Counted from the stretch's first letter, positions 29,116 through 38,892 are shown. The stretch: DNA of 64,000 bases from Catenuloplanes atrovinosus (GCF_031458235.1 NZ_JAVDYB010000001.1:5194001-5258000); one strand, 5' to 3'. Notes: generated by a model from the sequence alone, not told the origin. Made by a program: numbers and translations.

Positions 29116-30132
29116 CTATCGTCGCGGCTGTCCGTTCGGCGACGTCCCGATGCGGCGCACGACGGCCGGCGGCATCGTCAACGCCCGGTCCGCCCAGCTG
29201 TCCGCCGACTCGACGCGCTGCAGCAGGATGCCCTCGCGCAGCGCCCACGGGCAGATGGTGACCTCATCCAGCCCGAACATGTCCAACATGGTGTGCGCCA
29301 CCAGCGCACCGGCCAGCGACTGCCGGGCCCGCGGCGCCGAGATGCCGGGCAGTCGCGCGCGCTTGTCCGCGGTCAGCGCGCCGAGCCGCCCGATCTGCCG
29401 GGCCAGTTCGTCCCGGCGCAGCACCCGCGGCACGAACGGGCCGTGCCGCAGCGGCGACGCACCACAGAGCTGCGCCAGCTGCTGGAACGTGCGGGAGGTG
29501 GCGACCGCGGTGCGCGGCGCGTCCCACCGCATGCGGCTGGCCACCTCGCCGAGCTCGCGGCGCAGGTACCGCCGCACCTTCTCCACCTTGCCGGATCCGG
29601 GCGGGTCCTGACGCAGGCGCTCCCGGGTGATCCGCGCCGCGCCGATCGGCAGCGACACCGCGAACGACGGCGCCAGATCCCGCCCGTACGCGATCTCCGC
29701 CGATCCGCCGCCGATGTCGAGCAGCAGCAGCGGCCCGGCGCGCCAGCCCATCCAGCGCCGCGCCGCCAGGAACGTCAGCTCCGCCTCCTCGGTGCCGGAG
29801 AGCGTGCCGAGCCGTACGCCGGTCCGCGCCTCGATCTGCGCCAGCGCGGCGTCCCGGTTCGGCGCGTCCCGCACCACCGCGGTCGCGTACGCGAACAGCT
29901 CGCGGACCTCCCAGCGCCGCGCCTTGGCGACGGCGGCGCCGACCGCGACGGCCAGGCGGTCGATGGCGTCCGGGCCGAGCGCGCCGTCCCGGCCGACCAC
30001 CTCGGCGAGCCGCACCGGCTCCTTGACCGCGTGGACGGGCAGCGGCACGCCGTTGCCGATGTCCGCCACCACGAGCTGGGCGGTGTTGGAGCCGACGTCG
30101 AGCACCCCGATGCGCACGCCCTCAGTCTCCAT
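29116..30132 (-). CDS. Ppx/GppA family phosphatase
   Basis: A 338-residue protein of the exopolyphosphatase/guanosine pentaphosphate phosphatase family, which acts on polyphosphate or (p)ppGpp in the cytoplasm. It has the actin-like ATPase-fold motifs VLDVGSNTAQLVV at the N-terminus and LLLDIGGGSAEIAYG in the middle, plus SLPIGAARIT. The length is that of the short, single-core actinobacterial members, without the C-terminal HD domain of E. coli Ppx. The ATG at 30132 is preferred because AGGA lies 7 bases upstream; a second ATG is 6 bases earlier. Confidence 0.9.
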   Translation of the reverse strand: METEGVRIGVLDVGSNTAQLVVADIGNGVPLPVHAVKEPVRLAEVVGRDGALGPDAIDRLAVAVGAAVAKARRWEVRELFAYATAVVRDAPNRDAALAQIEARTGVRLGTLSGTEEAELTFLAARRWMGWRAGPLLLLDIGGGSAEIAYGRDLAPSFAVSLPIGAARITRERLRQDPPGSGKVEKVRRYLRRELGEVASRMRWDAPRTAVATSRTFQQLAQLCGASPLRHGPFVPRVLRRDELARQIGRLGALTADKRARLPGISAPRARQSLAGALVAHTMLDMFGLDEVTICPWALREGILLQRVESADSWADRALTMPPAVVRRIGTSPNGQPRR

Positions 30133-30947
30133 GATCATTTCCTGGGACGGATGGCAGCTTAGAATTCTCGTTGCTGACGCATGAAACACTAGTGTTGTTC
30201 ATCTCCTTCTGACAGCGGCCTGGTCCGCCGGAGTTCCTGGGATGAGGCCGCGTCAAACGCGCGCGCTTTCGCGGTGGCCGCGGTCAGGACACCGCGATCA
30301 CCGTCACGAGGCCGGCCGGGCGGTCGTTCGCCCAGCTCAGGTGCGGTCACCGCGGCACGGTCGCCACTCGGCACCGGCAGCCACGCCGATCGCGGCCGGC
30401 CTCGAAGCGCTTTCCAGGTTAGGTGGCGACTTTCCGCCGTTCCCGCTCCACCGAGCACGTGACGCCGACGTCACAGACCCGCCGAGCCGCTACCGAGGCG
30501 GCATCCGGACGCGGGGATCAGCATTCCCGAGGGCTATGTCCCGAAATATCGGCCACCGGGCAGCGCGCTCTCGCACGGCGCCGCGTCACCAGGCACGCCG
30601 CAGGCCGCTCCGGCCACGAGGTGATCCGGCAGAGCACCGCGTCATCGGGCACGCCGCATGATCCGGCAAGCACCGTGTGATCACGCACGGCGCAGCGCAC
30701 CGGGGCAACGCCGCAGCCGGCTCGACACGCCGGAGGCTGCTCGGGCGTGGCGCCGCGGGATCGGCCACTCGGTGGCCCGCTCTGGTCGTGGAACCGCAGG
30801 CCGCCACACGCGGAGATCGTCGGCGCGCGCCGACTCCGGGGCGGCAGGCGAGCGCGTGGCCGGGTCCGTCCGGGAGGGACGGCCCGTCAGCGAGCCCTCC
30901 GCGCACCCGGTGCCGGCAGGGCCAGCCAGCCGGAGCACGCCGCGGGA
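30133..30947. other. 815-bp gene-free region
   Basis: No frame with codon bias of a real gene is visible; the frames that remain open are Arg/Pro/His-rich and read as artefacts. The start (30133-30230) is less GC-rich and should hold the Ppx/GppA promoter. The middle contains a degenerate repeat (30582-30694, listed separately). The right end is the downstream flank of the C15-like gene. Confidence 0.45.
30582..30694. repeat. Degenerate 18-21-bp tandem motif
   Basis: The 21-bp sequence at 30582-30602 recurs at 30638-30658 with 19 of 21 bases identical. Between and after them lie related blocks that start with GTGATC or TGATCC and carry GCACC or GCACG (30621, 30659, 30677). Function unknown; the GCATGATC core also occurs in the repeat island at 41.7-42.0 kb. 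Confidence 0.4.
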
Positions 30948-32246
30948 TCAGGGAGCCGGCGACTCGGCCAGGCCGGCCAGGAGGATGGCGGTCGACTGGG
31001 CGATGATCGCGGCGCGGTCGGCCTCGAAGACCGGGTCGGTCACCTCGGTCGCGTTGCCGCCGTCGAACCACAGCACCGGCGTGTGCACGTGCCCGCCGGG
31101 CGGTGCCGACGGCGTCTCCGTCAGCAGCCGGGTCACCCGGTACGCACTCTCGTTGGACAGGTAGCCCCCGCCGCCGCCGTCCACCGCGATCGAGCCCTCC
31201 GTCGGCCCGTCGGCGCGCGTGACCGGGGTGGTGCTGCCCGCCGGGATCTCCGTGACCGACGTGTTGATCCGGACCGTGAACTGCCCTTCCGCCTCCGCCA
31301 TCCGCTCCATCGGCAGCGTGCTGGGCAGGAACTCCGGCCCGGGCCCGACGTTCGGGAAGACGACCGGGGCGGTGAAGGTGCCGCCGCCCCAGAGCAGGAG
31401 GTTGTCCGGGACCGAGGGCGGGGTGGAGCGCCGCCGCCCGTTGAACGCCTCCAGGTCGAACGCGTCCGGACGCCCCTGGCTGATCGTGGTGACCATGTCG
31501 GGACGGCGGGCGAGCGCGGCACGGAACGCGTCCTCCACGATGCCCGCGTCGAAGTCGGGGTAGCGGACCGGGAACACCACGGCCTGCACCTGCACGCGGG
31601 TGCCGTCGAGCGCGGTGAGGACCCGGCCGTCGAGCGCGAGCGCGACCGCGCCGGACGGGTTGCCACGGCGGATCTCCGCGTCCAGCTGGAACGGGTCGAA
31701 GCCGGAGATCATCAGCTTGCGCACGCCGGGCAGCGGGCGGAACGCGCTGGTGGTGAGGCCTCGGGACGCGTACTCCAGGCGCTTCTCCCAGGCCGCGCGG
31801 TCGTCCGCGGTGTGCGCGAACGACGGCGTCCACTGGCGCAGCGCGCGGGTGAGCGCGAGCCGTGCCCAGTACAGCGGGCGGTCGTCGTCGGCCGGGAGCG
31901 CGGCGCCGATGGTGAGCGAGCGCTGCGCCCGGGCCACCGCGGACTCGAACAGCAGCCGGCCGGTGGCCTCCGCGTACGCCCCGGCGACCCGGCCGTCCGG
32001 CACCGCGCACAGGCCGCCGGTGAAGCCGCGCACCAGCGCGTCGAAGCCGCCGCGCGTGATGAGCTCGGCGGGGACGGAGGTGGTGCCGCCGGGCACCGGG
32101 CGGTCGAGCCGCGCCTCCTCGGCGGTGAGCGGCACGCCGCCGGCCGCGCAGCCGGTGACGTGCGCGGCGGCCGGCGTCGCCGTCGTCAGCGTGAGCGCCA
32201 CGACCACTCCGCAGAGCATGGACAGTGCCCGAGCCAGCCTGGTCAC
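30948..32246 (-). CDS. Secreted pyroglutamyl-peptidase (C15)-like protein, Cys to Ser
   Basis: A 432-residue protein with a signal peptide (hydrophobic stretch of about residues 7-25, ending TPAAAH). It then has about 160 residues without known family, followed by a peptidase C15-like domain that opens with the typical ISGFDPFQLD. Later there is a SNESAYR segment where active pyroglutamyl peptidases carry the nucleophile Cys (consensus around YLCN): here it reads YLSNESAYR, Ser at the Cys position. A His follows in HVHTPVLW as expected. It may be inactive or use Ser. The GTG at 32246 is preferred because AGGAGG precedes it by 5 bases. Confidence 0.7.
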   Translation of the reverse strand: MTRLARALSMLCGVVVALTLTTATPAAAHVTGCAAGGVPLTAEEARLDRPVPGGTTSVPAELITRGGFDALVRGFTGGLCAVPDGRVAGAYAEATGRLLFESAVARAQRSLTIGAALPADDDRPLYWARLALTRALRQWTPSFAHTADDRAAWEKRLEYASRGLTTSAFRPLPGVRKLMISGFDPFQLDAEIRRGNPSGAVALALDGRVLTALDGTRVQVQAVVFPVRYPDFDAGIVEDAFRAALARRPDMVTTISQGRPDAFDLEAFNGRRRSTPPSVPDNLLLWGGGTFTAPVVFPNVGPGPEFLPSTLPMERMAEAEGQFTVRINTSVTEIPAGSTTPVTRADGPTEGSIAVDGGGGGYLSNESAYRVTRLLTETPSAPPGGHVHTPVLWFDGGNATEVTDPVFEADRAAIIAQSTAILLAGLAESPAP

Positions 32247-32410
32247 GGAAGCCTCCTGGAGCGTCGATCCCGGCACGAGACTAACGAATATCGACCTCCG
32301 TCAGGTTGCCTGTGGACGACGAATTTTTTCGGTCCCGTGACGTTTGCCGCACCGGCCGGGATGGGTACCGGGCGCGAGCACGCACGACGGCACATTCAGG
32401 GGGTCGCGAC

Positions 32411-32713
32411 ATGTCCGAGCAGGACGAGCCGAAGGTCACGCTCGATGTCCGCCAGTTGGGACCGGTGGAGCGCAAGCTGCGCGGCGCGCTGGAGGAGCAA
32501 CTGACCTCCGCGCTCCAGGCGGCCGCGCAGCGGGTCCGGGACGGCTACGCCGGCGAGCCGGTCGAGGTGGTGGGCGCGCGCCTGCTCGAGGAGACGCGCG
32601 CCGGGCTGCACCACGACATCGCGGACGCGTGGCAGCCGGACCCCGCGGAGTTGCACCGGCTGGCGGAGACGATCGTGCGCCGGGACACGATCGCCCACCA
32701 CGCCGCGCTGTAG
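32411..32713 (+). CDS. Hypothetical protein, 100 residues
   Basis: An unrecognised, acidic, almost wholly helical protein: after a short N-terminal segment (KVTLDVRQLGPVERKLRGAL) helices continue to the C-terminus with HRLAETIVRRDTIAHH. No Cys, no membrane segment. The ATG at 32411 is preferred over in-frame sites upstream. It runs convergent to the GH63-like gene, with one base between the two stop codons. Confidence 0.65.
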   Translation: MSEQDEPKVTLDVRQLGPVERKLRGALEEQLTSALQAAAQRVRDGYAGEPVEVVGARLLEETRAGLHHDIADAWQPDPAELHRLAETIVRRDTIAHHAAL

Positions 32714-32714
32714 G

Positions 32715-35327
32715 TCAGGAGCGGTAGACGGTCAGGATCAGGTCACTGACCAGAGCGGTCCACCCGGTCTGGTGCCACGCGCCCAGGCCGGCGCCGTTGT
32801 CCCCGTGGAAGTACTCCGGGAAGACGATCAGGTCCTTCCAGTCCGGGTGGGTCTGGAACAGCTCGCACCGTCCGTAGATCGGCCGCCGCCCGGACCGGTC
32901 CGGCAGGAACAGCGAGATCAGCCGGTGTGACAGGTCGTCCGCCACCTCGGTCAGCGTGACCTTGCGCCCGGACCGGGTCGGGTACTCCACCAGCAGGTCG
33001 TCGCCGTAGAACGTGGCGAATTCGCGGATCGCCTCGATCAGCAGGTAGTTGGTCGGCATCCAGATCGGGCCGCGCCAGTTGGAGTTGCCGCCGAACAGCC
33101 CGCTGGTCGACTCGGCCGGCTCGTACCCGACCGTGAAGTCGGAGCCGCCGAGCCAGATCGTGAACGGCTTCTCCAGGTGGCTGCGGGAGAGCGTGCGCAG
33201 CCCGTACGGCGAGAGGAACTCCTCCTCGTCGAGCATGCGGGCGAGGATGCGCAGCAGTTGCTCCTGCCCGACCATGGCGAGCAGTCGCTGCTGCCGGCCG
33301 TCCCCGGAGAGCCGCCGCGCGCCGACGATCTCCGCGTACCGCGGCCGGCGGTTCTGGAACCAGCGCACCCGCGCGGCGAGTTCCGGCAGCCGGGACAGCG
33401 TGACCGCGGTGAGCGTGCTGGTGGCGGCGAGGGGCAGCAGCCCGACCACGGACCGCACCTTGAGCGGCAGTTTCACGCCGTCCGGCAGGCGCAGCACGTC
33501 GTAGAAGAACGAGTCCTCGTCGTTCCAGAGCCCCTGCTGGTACGCGGCCATGCCGATGTACGCGTAGTGCTCGAAGAACTTCGTGGCCACGTCCTCGTAC
33601 GTGTGGTCGTGGATGGCCAGCCGCACCGCCATGTCGAGCAGGTTCAGCGCGTACATCGCCATCCAGCCGGTGCCGTCGGACTGTTCCAGCACGCCGGCCA
33701 CCGGCAGCGCCGCGGAGCGGTCGAACGGCCCGACGTTGTCCAGCCCGAGGAACCCGCCCTCGAACACGTTGTTGCCGTTGATGTCCTTGCGGTTGACCCA
33801 CCAGGTGAAGTTGAGCAGCAGCTTGTGCAGCACGCGGGCGAGGAAGTCGTGGTCCCAGCCGCCGTCGATCTCGAAGACGCGCAGCGCCGCCCACGCGTGC
33901 ACGGGCGGGTTCACGTCACCGAACGCCCATTCGTACGCCGGGATCTGGCCGTTGGGGTGCATGTACCACTCGCGGAGCAGGAGCAGTAGCTGGGACTTGG
34001 CGAAGCCGGGGTCCACGCGCGCGATGGAGACGCAGTGGAACGCCAGGTCCCAGGCCGCGTACCAGGGGTACTCCCACGGGTCCGGCATGGAGATCACGTC
34101 GAAGCTGTTCATGTGCCACCAGGCGCTGTTGCGCCCGTGGCGGCGGCCGGCCGGTGGCGTGGAGCCGGGGTCGCCGCAGAGCCACTGCTCCACGTCGAAG
34201 TGGTAGAACTGCTTGCCCCACATCAGCCCGGCGATCGCCTGCCGCGCGACGTTCGCGGCCTCGCGCGGCGCCGCGGCCGGGATGACCTCGCCGAAGAACT
34301 CGTCGGCCTCGGCCGCGCGCAGCCGCAGCACGGTGTCGAAGCCCTCACCGAGATCAAGAACCGGCGACGGTACGGGCGGGGTGAGCGCGAGCCGCAGCCG
34401 GATCGTGGTCTGTGAGCGCGCCGGCACGGTGACCGTGTAGTGCAGCGCCGCCTTGGTGCCCTCGCCGTCCGGGTTGACCGTGTCCGCGCCGTCCACCACG
34501 TGGTCGTTGATGCCGTCCTTCGGGTACGGGCTGCGCCCCTCCAGCCCCCACAGCCGCTGGGTGTTGGTCTCGTTGTCGCAGCACAGCGCCGTCGGCTCGC
34601 CGGAACCCTCCAGCACGATCTGCCCGAGTCCGCGGTGCTGCCCGGTCAGCCGGTTGCCGGAGCCGAAGATCGTCGGCAGGTGGTCGCGGCCGGGGATGCC
34701 CCACGACCAGGTGTTGCGGAACCAGAGCGTGGGCAGCACGTGCAGGGTGGCCTCGTCCGGGCCGCGGTTGGCGAGCGTGACCACCATGCAGTAGTCGGTG
34801 GGTGAGGCCTTGGCGTACTCGACGGTGACGGCCCAGAACCGGTCCTCGTCGAAGACGCCGGTGTCGACCAGTTCGTACTCGCTCTCGTCGCGGCGCCGGG
34901 CCCGGTTGGTCCGGGTCAGGTCCTCGTACGGGAACGCGGCCTGCGGGTAGTGGTAGCGCCAGCGCATCCAGGAGTGGGTGGGCGTGGAGTCCTCGTACCA
35001 CCAGTAGTCCTTGACGTCCTCGCCGTGGTTGCCGCCGTCGCCGCCGAGGCCGAACATCCGCTCCTTGAGGATGGAGTCCTTGCCGTTCCACAGTGCCAGC
35101 GCGAAGCAGAACGTCTGCCGGTCGTCGCAGACCCCGGCCATGCCGTCCTCGTTCCACCGGTACACGCGCGAGCGGGCGTGATCGTGCGGGAAGTAGTCCC
35201 AGGCGGTGCCGTGCTCACTGTAGTCCTCCCGCACCGTGCCCCAGGCGCGTTCCGACAGGTACGGCCCCCACGCTCGCCACGGCTGCTCGCCCGAGTCCGC
35301 CTGCGCGAGACGCTCCCGTTCACTCAC
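32715..35327 (-). CDS. GH63/MGH1-like alpha-glucosidase
   Basis: An 870-residue cytoplasmic protein without signal peptide, related to glycoside hydrolase family 63 (mannosyl-oligosaccharide glucosidase, MGH1-like six-hairpin domain). The N-terminal third is a beta-sandwich (ALALWNGKDSILKERMFGLG; WWYEDSTPTHSWMRWRYHYP), the rest an (alpha/alpha) barrel with WYAAWDLAFHCVSIARVDPG, EGGFLGLDNVGPFDRS and NSNWRGPIWMPTNYLLIEA. Related bacterial enzymes hydrolyse alpha-glucosides such as glucosylglycerate; the true substrate is not evident. It starts at a GTG preceded by GAGGGG. It is divergent from the debranching-enzyme gene, from which it is separated by 132 bases, and so belongs with the alpha-glucan cluster. 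Confidence 0.85.
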   Translation of the reverse strand: MSERERLAQADSGEQPWRAWGPYLSERAWGTVREDYSEHGTAWDYFPHDHARSRVYRWNEDGMAGVCDDRQTFCFALALWNGKDSILKERMFGLGGDGGNHGEDVKDYWWYEDSTPTHSWMRWRYHYPQAAFPYEDLTRTNRARRRDESEYELVDTGVFDEDRFWAVTVEYAKASPTDYCMVVTLANRGPDEATLHVLPTLWFRNTWSWGIPGRDHLPTIFGSGNRLTGQHRGLGQIVLEGSGEPTALCCDNETNTQRLWGLEGRSPYPKDGINDHVVDGADTVNPDGEGTKAALHYTVTVPARSQTTIRLRLALTPPVPSPVLDLGEGFDTVLRLRAAEADEFFGEVIPAAAPREAANVARQAIAGLMWGKQFYHFDVEQWLCGDPGSTPPAGRRHGRNSAWWHMNSFDVISMPDPWEYPWYAAWDLAFHCVSIARVDPGFAKSQLLLLLREWYMHPNGQIPAYEWAFGDVNPPVHAWAALRVFEIDGGWDHDFLARVLHKLLLNFTWWVNRKDINGNNVFEGGFLGLDNVGPFDRSAALPVAGVLEQSDGTGWMAMYALNLLDMAVRLAIHDHTYEDVATKFFEHYAYIGMAAYQQGLWNDEDSFFYDVLRLPDGVKLPLKVRSVVGLLPLAATSTLTAVTLSRLPELAARVRWFQNRRPRYAEIVGARRLSGDGRQQRLLAMVGQEQLLRILARMLDEEEFLSPYGLRTLSRSHLEKPFTIWLGGSDFTVGYEPAESTSGLFGGNSNWRGPIWMPTNYLLIEAIREFATFYGDDLLVEYPTRSGRKVTLTEVADDLSHRLISLFLPDRSGRRPIYGRCELFQTHPDWKDLIVFPEYFHGDNGAGLGAWHQTGWTALVSDLILTVYRS

Positions 35328-35459
35328 CGGCGCCCCTCACCTCCTCGTGAATCTTCCATAGGAGAACTTCCCAAGACAAAGTCGATCACACTAAACATTG
35401 TCGCGTCGGCGGGTTTCCGCCAGTAACCAGACGCCGTGAGTGATAGGTGCGGGAATTAC
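35328..35459. promoter_or_regulatory. Divergent promoter region, GH63-like / debranching enzyme
   Basis: 132 bases between two divergent carbohydrate genes. The middle (35370-35405) is the least GC-rich part and must hold both promoters; I cannot place individual boxes with confidence. Confidence 0.45.
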
Positions 35460-37361
35460 ATGATCACGATCAGCTTCGGCCCTCAGGTCTGCGGTGCCCT
35501 GGTCGAGGGCGCCGCGCGCGAGTGGCTGGTCCCGGACGGCCTCGGCGGGTACGCCATGGGCACGGTCTGCGGCCTGCGCACCCGCCGCTACCACGGGCTG
35601 CTGATGGTGTCCGGCGCGACCGCGGCCGCGCGCACGCTGGCGCTGGCGAGCCTGGACCCGGTGCTCACGATCGGCGGCGACGAGTACCGGCTGGGCACGC
35701 ACGAGTGGGCGTCCGGCTCGGTCGCCCCGGCCGGGCACACGTTCCTGGAGCGCTTCTCGCTGATCGACGGCCTCCCCCGGTGGCGCTGGCGGGTCGGGGA
35801 CGTGGTCCTGGAGCGCGAGCTGGCCATGGTGTACGGACGCCCGGCGCTCGCCGTGGTGCACCGGCTGCTGGCCGGCGGCCCGGTCCGGCTGGACCTCCAG
35901 GCGCTGTGCACCTGGCGGGACGGTCACGGCGAGCGCGGCGCGGGCGGCGGTCCGCTCGCGGTCGACCGGGTCGCGGGCGGCGCCGTGATCGAGCGCGCGT
36001 ATCGGCTGGACGGCCCGGACTGGCGGGCGGCCGGCACCTGGTGGACCGGCGTGCACCACCGCGAGGAGGCGGCCCGGGGGCTCGCGGCCGACGAGGACCT
36101 GTTCCACGCCGGCACGTTCGGCGCCGAGCTGCGTGAGCCCGGCGACGTGCTGGAGGTGCGGGCCTGGGCGGGCGCGCTGGACGACACGCCGCCGCCGGCC
36201 CGCGAGGTGATCTCCGCGGCCCGCCGCCGGAACCGCGCCGTGGTGGCCGCCGCCGCGCCCGCCGACGATGTGGACGCCACGCTGGCGCTGGCCGCGGACG
36301 CGTTCGTGGTGCGCACCGCGGACGCGCCGGACGTGGTCGCCGGATACCCGTGGTTCGGCGCGTGGTCCCGGGACACCATGATCGCGTACGAGGGGCTGCT
36401 GCTGACCACGAACCGGGCCGAGGAGGGCCGGCGGCTGCTGCTCGGCTACGCGGCCACCCTCTCCGAGGGCATGCTGGCGAACACCGCGGACACCGGCAGC
36501 GTCGAGTACAACACGGTGGACGGCACGCTCTGGTTCCTGCACGCGGTGGCCCGGCACGTGACCGTCACCGGCGACACCGACCTGGCCGAGGAACTGCTGC
36601 CCGCGCTGCGCGACGTGGTGGACGCGCACCTGCGCGGCACCCGCTACGGCATCCGCGTGGACCCGGACGACGGCCTGCTCACCCAGGGCGCCGCCGGGGA
36701 GGCGCTGACCTGGATGGACGCGCGGGTGCGCGGCGTGCCGGTGACCCCACGCGCCGGCAAGCCGGTCGAGGTGAACGCACTGTGGATCAACGGGCTCGCC
36801 GGTATCGTGGACCTCGCACGCCGGACCCGCGGGGACGCCGGCGCGGCTCCGGTCGCGCACCGCACCGCGCTGGCCTCGTTCCGGCGGCGCTTCCCCGCGC
36901 CCGCCGGCTGGCTCTACGACGTGGTGGACGGTCCACAGGGTGACGACGCCGCGCTGCGCCCCAACCAATTGCTGGCCTGGTCATTGCCGTACGCTCCGAT
37001 GCGTGCCGACGCACGTGCTCTCCGCGCAATTTCCAAGGGACTGCTCACGCCCATCGGGCTGCGCAGCCTGGGTCCACGGGAAAAGGGTTTCCAGAGGGAA
37101 CACCGTGGAAATTCTGACGGTAGGGATGGCGCATATCACATGGGGACCGTGTGGCCTTGGTGGGTCGGTCCATTCATCGATACGTGTGCGAAGTCCGCTG
37201 TGTCAGATGCCGAATTACTCTCCGGTATCGAAGGTCATTTGACCGAGTTTGGCCTAGGCTCTGTCTCTGAAACAGCGGATGGTGAGCCGCCCCACTCGGC
37301 CACAGGTTGCCCGTTTCAAGCGTGGTCGGTCGGGGAACTAGTTCGCGTCCGTCGGTGTTGA
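35460..37361 (+). CDS. Glycogen debranching enzyme-like protein (GDE family)
   Basis: A 633-residue protein of the archaeal/bacterial-type debranching family, which removes alpha-1,6 branches (amylo-alpha-1,6-glucosidase) from glycogen-like glucans. The N-terminal GDE domain starts with EWLVPDGLGGYAMGTVCGLR and RRYHGLL; the catalytic (alpha/alpha) barrel has AGYPWFGAWSRDTMIAYEGL, ADTGSVEYNTVDGTLWFLHA and YHMGTVWPWWVGPF. The ATG at 35460 is preferred; a GTG lies 24 bases upstream. From about 36960 to the stop the composition changes sharply (two 60-base lines of 50% GC against about 80% further upstream), and a TTA leucine codon occurs at 37215-37217. The reading frame and motifs remain intact, so the gene looks functional. 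Confidence 0.88.
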   Translation: MITISFGPQVCGALVEGAAREWLVPDGLGGYAMGTVCGLRTRRYHGLLMVSGATAAARTLALASLDPVLTIGGDEYRLGTHEWASGSVAPAGHTFLERFSLIDGLPRWRWRVGDVVLERELAMVYGRPALAVVHRLLAGGPVRLDLQALCTWRDGHGERGAGGGPLAVDRVAGGAVIERAYRLDGPDWRAAGTWWTGVHHREEAARGLAADEDLFHAGTFGAELREPGDVLEVRAWAGALDDTPPPAREVISAARRRNRAVVAAAAPADDVDATLALAADAFVVRTADAPDVVAGYPWFGAWSRDTMIAYEGLLLTTNRAEEGRRLLLGYAATLSEGMLANTADTGSVEYNTVDGTLWFLHAVARHVTVTGDTDLAEELLPALRDVVDAHLRGTRYGIRVDPDDGLLTQGAAGEALTWMDARVRGVPVTPRAGKPVEVNALWINGLAGIVDLARRTRGDAGAAPVAHRTALASFRRRFPAPAGWLYDVVDGPQGDDAALRPNQLLAWSLPYAPMRADARALRAISKGLLTPIGLRSLGPREKGFQREHRGNSDGRDGAYHMGTVWPWWVGPFIDTCAKSAVSDAELLSGIEGHLTEFGLGSVSETADGEPPHSATGCPFQAWSVGELVRVRRC

Positions 37362-37524
37362 TCAACCTTGGTTACACGGCGGCAACCGGGGTGTCTTCGC
37401 TGGTTTCCACGGGTACGGCAAGATAAGGCCATCCCAACGAGCGCGCTGACACCCTTCTGTTCCAGATTGTGAGGGGCGTCCGCTGGCGTGTGCCTAGGGA
37501 CGAATCTGCGAGGGGGCCGGGCCT

Positions 37525-38868
37525 ATGTCACCAAACGCCGACATCATCGAGATGCGCACCGCGCGACCACAACGCGTGCTGATGCTCTCCTGGGAGTACC
37601 CACCCGTGGTGGTGGGCGGCCTGGGGCGCCACGTGCACGCGCTCTCGATCGCGCTCGCCAACGCGGGCCACGAGGTGACGGTGGTGACCCGGCACGTGGC
37701 CGGCGCCCCGCTGGAGGAGTACGCGGACGGCGTCCGCATCGTGCGCGCGCCCGAGGACCCGCCGGTCTTCCCGCTCGCCACGCCCTCGCTCCTGGCCTGG
37801 ACCATGGCGTTCAACCACACGCTGACCCGCGCGGCCCTGCGGGCGGCCGAGTCCGGTGAGTACGACGTCATCCACGCCCACGACTGGCTCGTCACGCACA
37901 CCGCGGTCACGCTCAAGGAGCACCTCGACGTCCCCCTCGTCGCCACGATTCACGCCACCGAGGCCGGCCGGCACCAGGGCTGGCTCCCGGAGGAGATGAA
38001 CAAGGCGATCCACACCGTCGAGTGGTGGCTCGCGCAGGAGGCGGTGCGTGTCATCGTCTGCTCGGAGTACATGCGGTGGGAGGTGAACCGGCTCCTCGAC
38101 CTCCCCGCGGCCCGGATGGACGTCGTGCCCAACGGGGTCGACGACACCATGTGGCGCGCCCAGCCCCGCGCCGTCGCCGCCGCCCGGTCCAAGTTCGCCG
38201 GTGACGGCCCGCTGATCGGGTTCGCCGGCCGCCTGGTCTACGAGAAGGGCGTGCAGCACCTGGTGAACGCGGTGCCGAAGCTCAAGCACCGGCACCCGGG
38301 CCTCAAGGTGGTCATCGCGGGCGACGGGCCGTACCGGCCGGAGCTGCAGGAGGAGGCCGCCCGCCTCAACCTGCACGACACCGTCACGTTCGCCGGCTTC
38401 ATGAACGAGAAGCAGTTGCCCGCGGTCCTCGCCGCCACCGACGCCACCGTCATCCCGAGCCTCTACGAGCCGTTCGGCATGATCGCGCTGGAGGCCGCCT
38501 CGGCCGGCGCGCCGATCGCGGTCTCCTCGACCGGCGGCCTCGCGGAGATCGTGGAGCCCGGCGTCACCGGCGTCACGTTCCCGCACAGCAACCCGGACGC
38601 GCTGGCGGACGCGGTCGACTCGCTGCTGGCCGACGAGGTGTTCGCGCGCCGCGTCGCCCGGCAGGCGCGCTCGATGGTCACCGAGCGGTACGGCTGGGGC
38701 ACGATCGCGGCCCGCACCGCGGCCGCGTACGGCTCGGCCATCCGGGAAGCACCCGCCTTCAACACGAAGCAGGCCGAGGCGCAGCTCGCCGCCGGCCGGC
38801 CGAAGGCCGTCGTGCCCGAGGGCAACCTCCTGCACGGCTTGATGAACGCCGCCTCGTCCGCCGTCTAG
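37525..38868 (+). CDS. GT4-family glycosyltransferase (alpha-glucan/glycogen synthase-like)
   Basis: A 447-residue GT-B glycosyltransferase of family 4. N-terminal domain: [20 protein letters not shown] (the GGLG loop of glycogen-synthase-like enzymes), HAHDWLV. C-terminal donor domain: [25 protein letters not shown] and the E-x7-E motif in [14 protein letters not shown]. It should add glucose from a nucleotide sugar to an alpha-1,4-glucan, like the mycobacterial Rv3032/GlgA-type enzymes; other acceptors remain possible. The branching enzyme gene lies 100 bases downstream, with a terminator hairpin in between. The 163 bases upstream are free of genes and less GC-rich. Confidence 0.85.
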   Translation: MSPNADIIEMRTARPQRVLMLSWEYPPVVVGGLGRHVHALSIALANAGHEVTVVTRHVAGAPLEEYADGVRIVRAPEDPPVFPLATPSLLAWTMAFNHTLTRAALRAAESGEYDVIHAHDWLVTHTAVTLKEHLDVPLVATIHATEAGRHQGWLPEEMNKAIHTVEWWLAQEAVRVIVCSEYMRWEVNRLLDLPAARMDVVPNGVDDTMWRAQPRAVAAARSKFAGDGPLIGFAGRLVYEKGVQHLVNAVPKLKHRHPGLKVVIAGDGPYRPELQEEAARLNLHDTVTFAGFMNEKQLPAVLAATDATVIPSLYEPFGMIALEAASAGAPIAVSSTGGLAEIVEPGVTGVTFPHSNPDALADAVDSLLADEVFARRVARQARSMVTERYGWGTIAARTAAAYGSAIREAPAFNTKQAEAQLAAGRPKAVVPEGNLLHGLMNAASSAV

Positions 38869-38892
38869 GATCCCCCCGATCTCCGGCTCTCT

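Noticed and set aside
30200-30947. Genes in the 30.2-30.9 kb region
   Set aside because: Open frames are Arg/Pro/His-rich without usual codon bias, recognisable start sites or any family resemblance.
30586-32010. Long Arg/Gly-rich frame overlapping the C15-like gene
   Set aside because: Shadow of the C15-like gene in another frame of the same strand; composition is typical of shifted high-GC frames.
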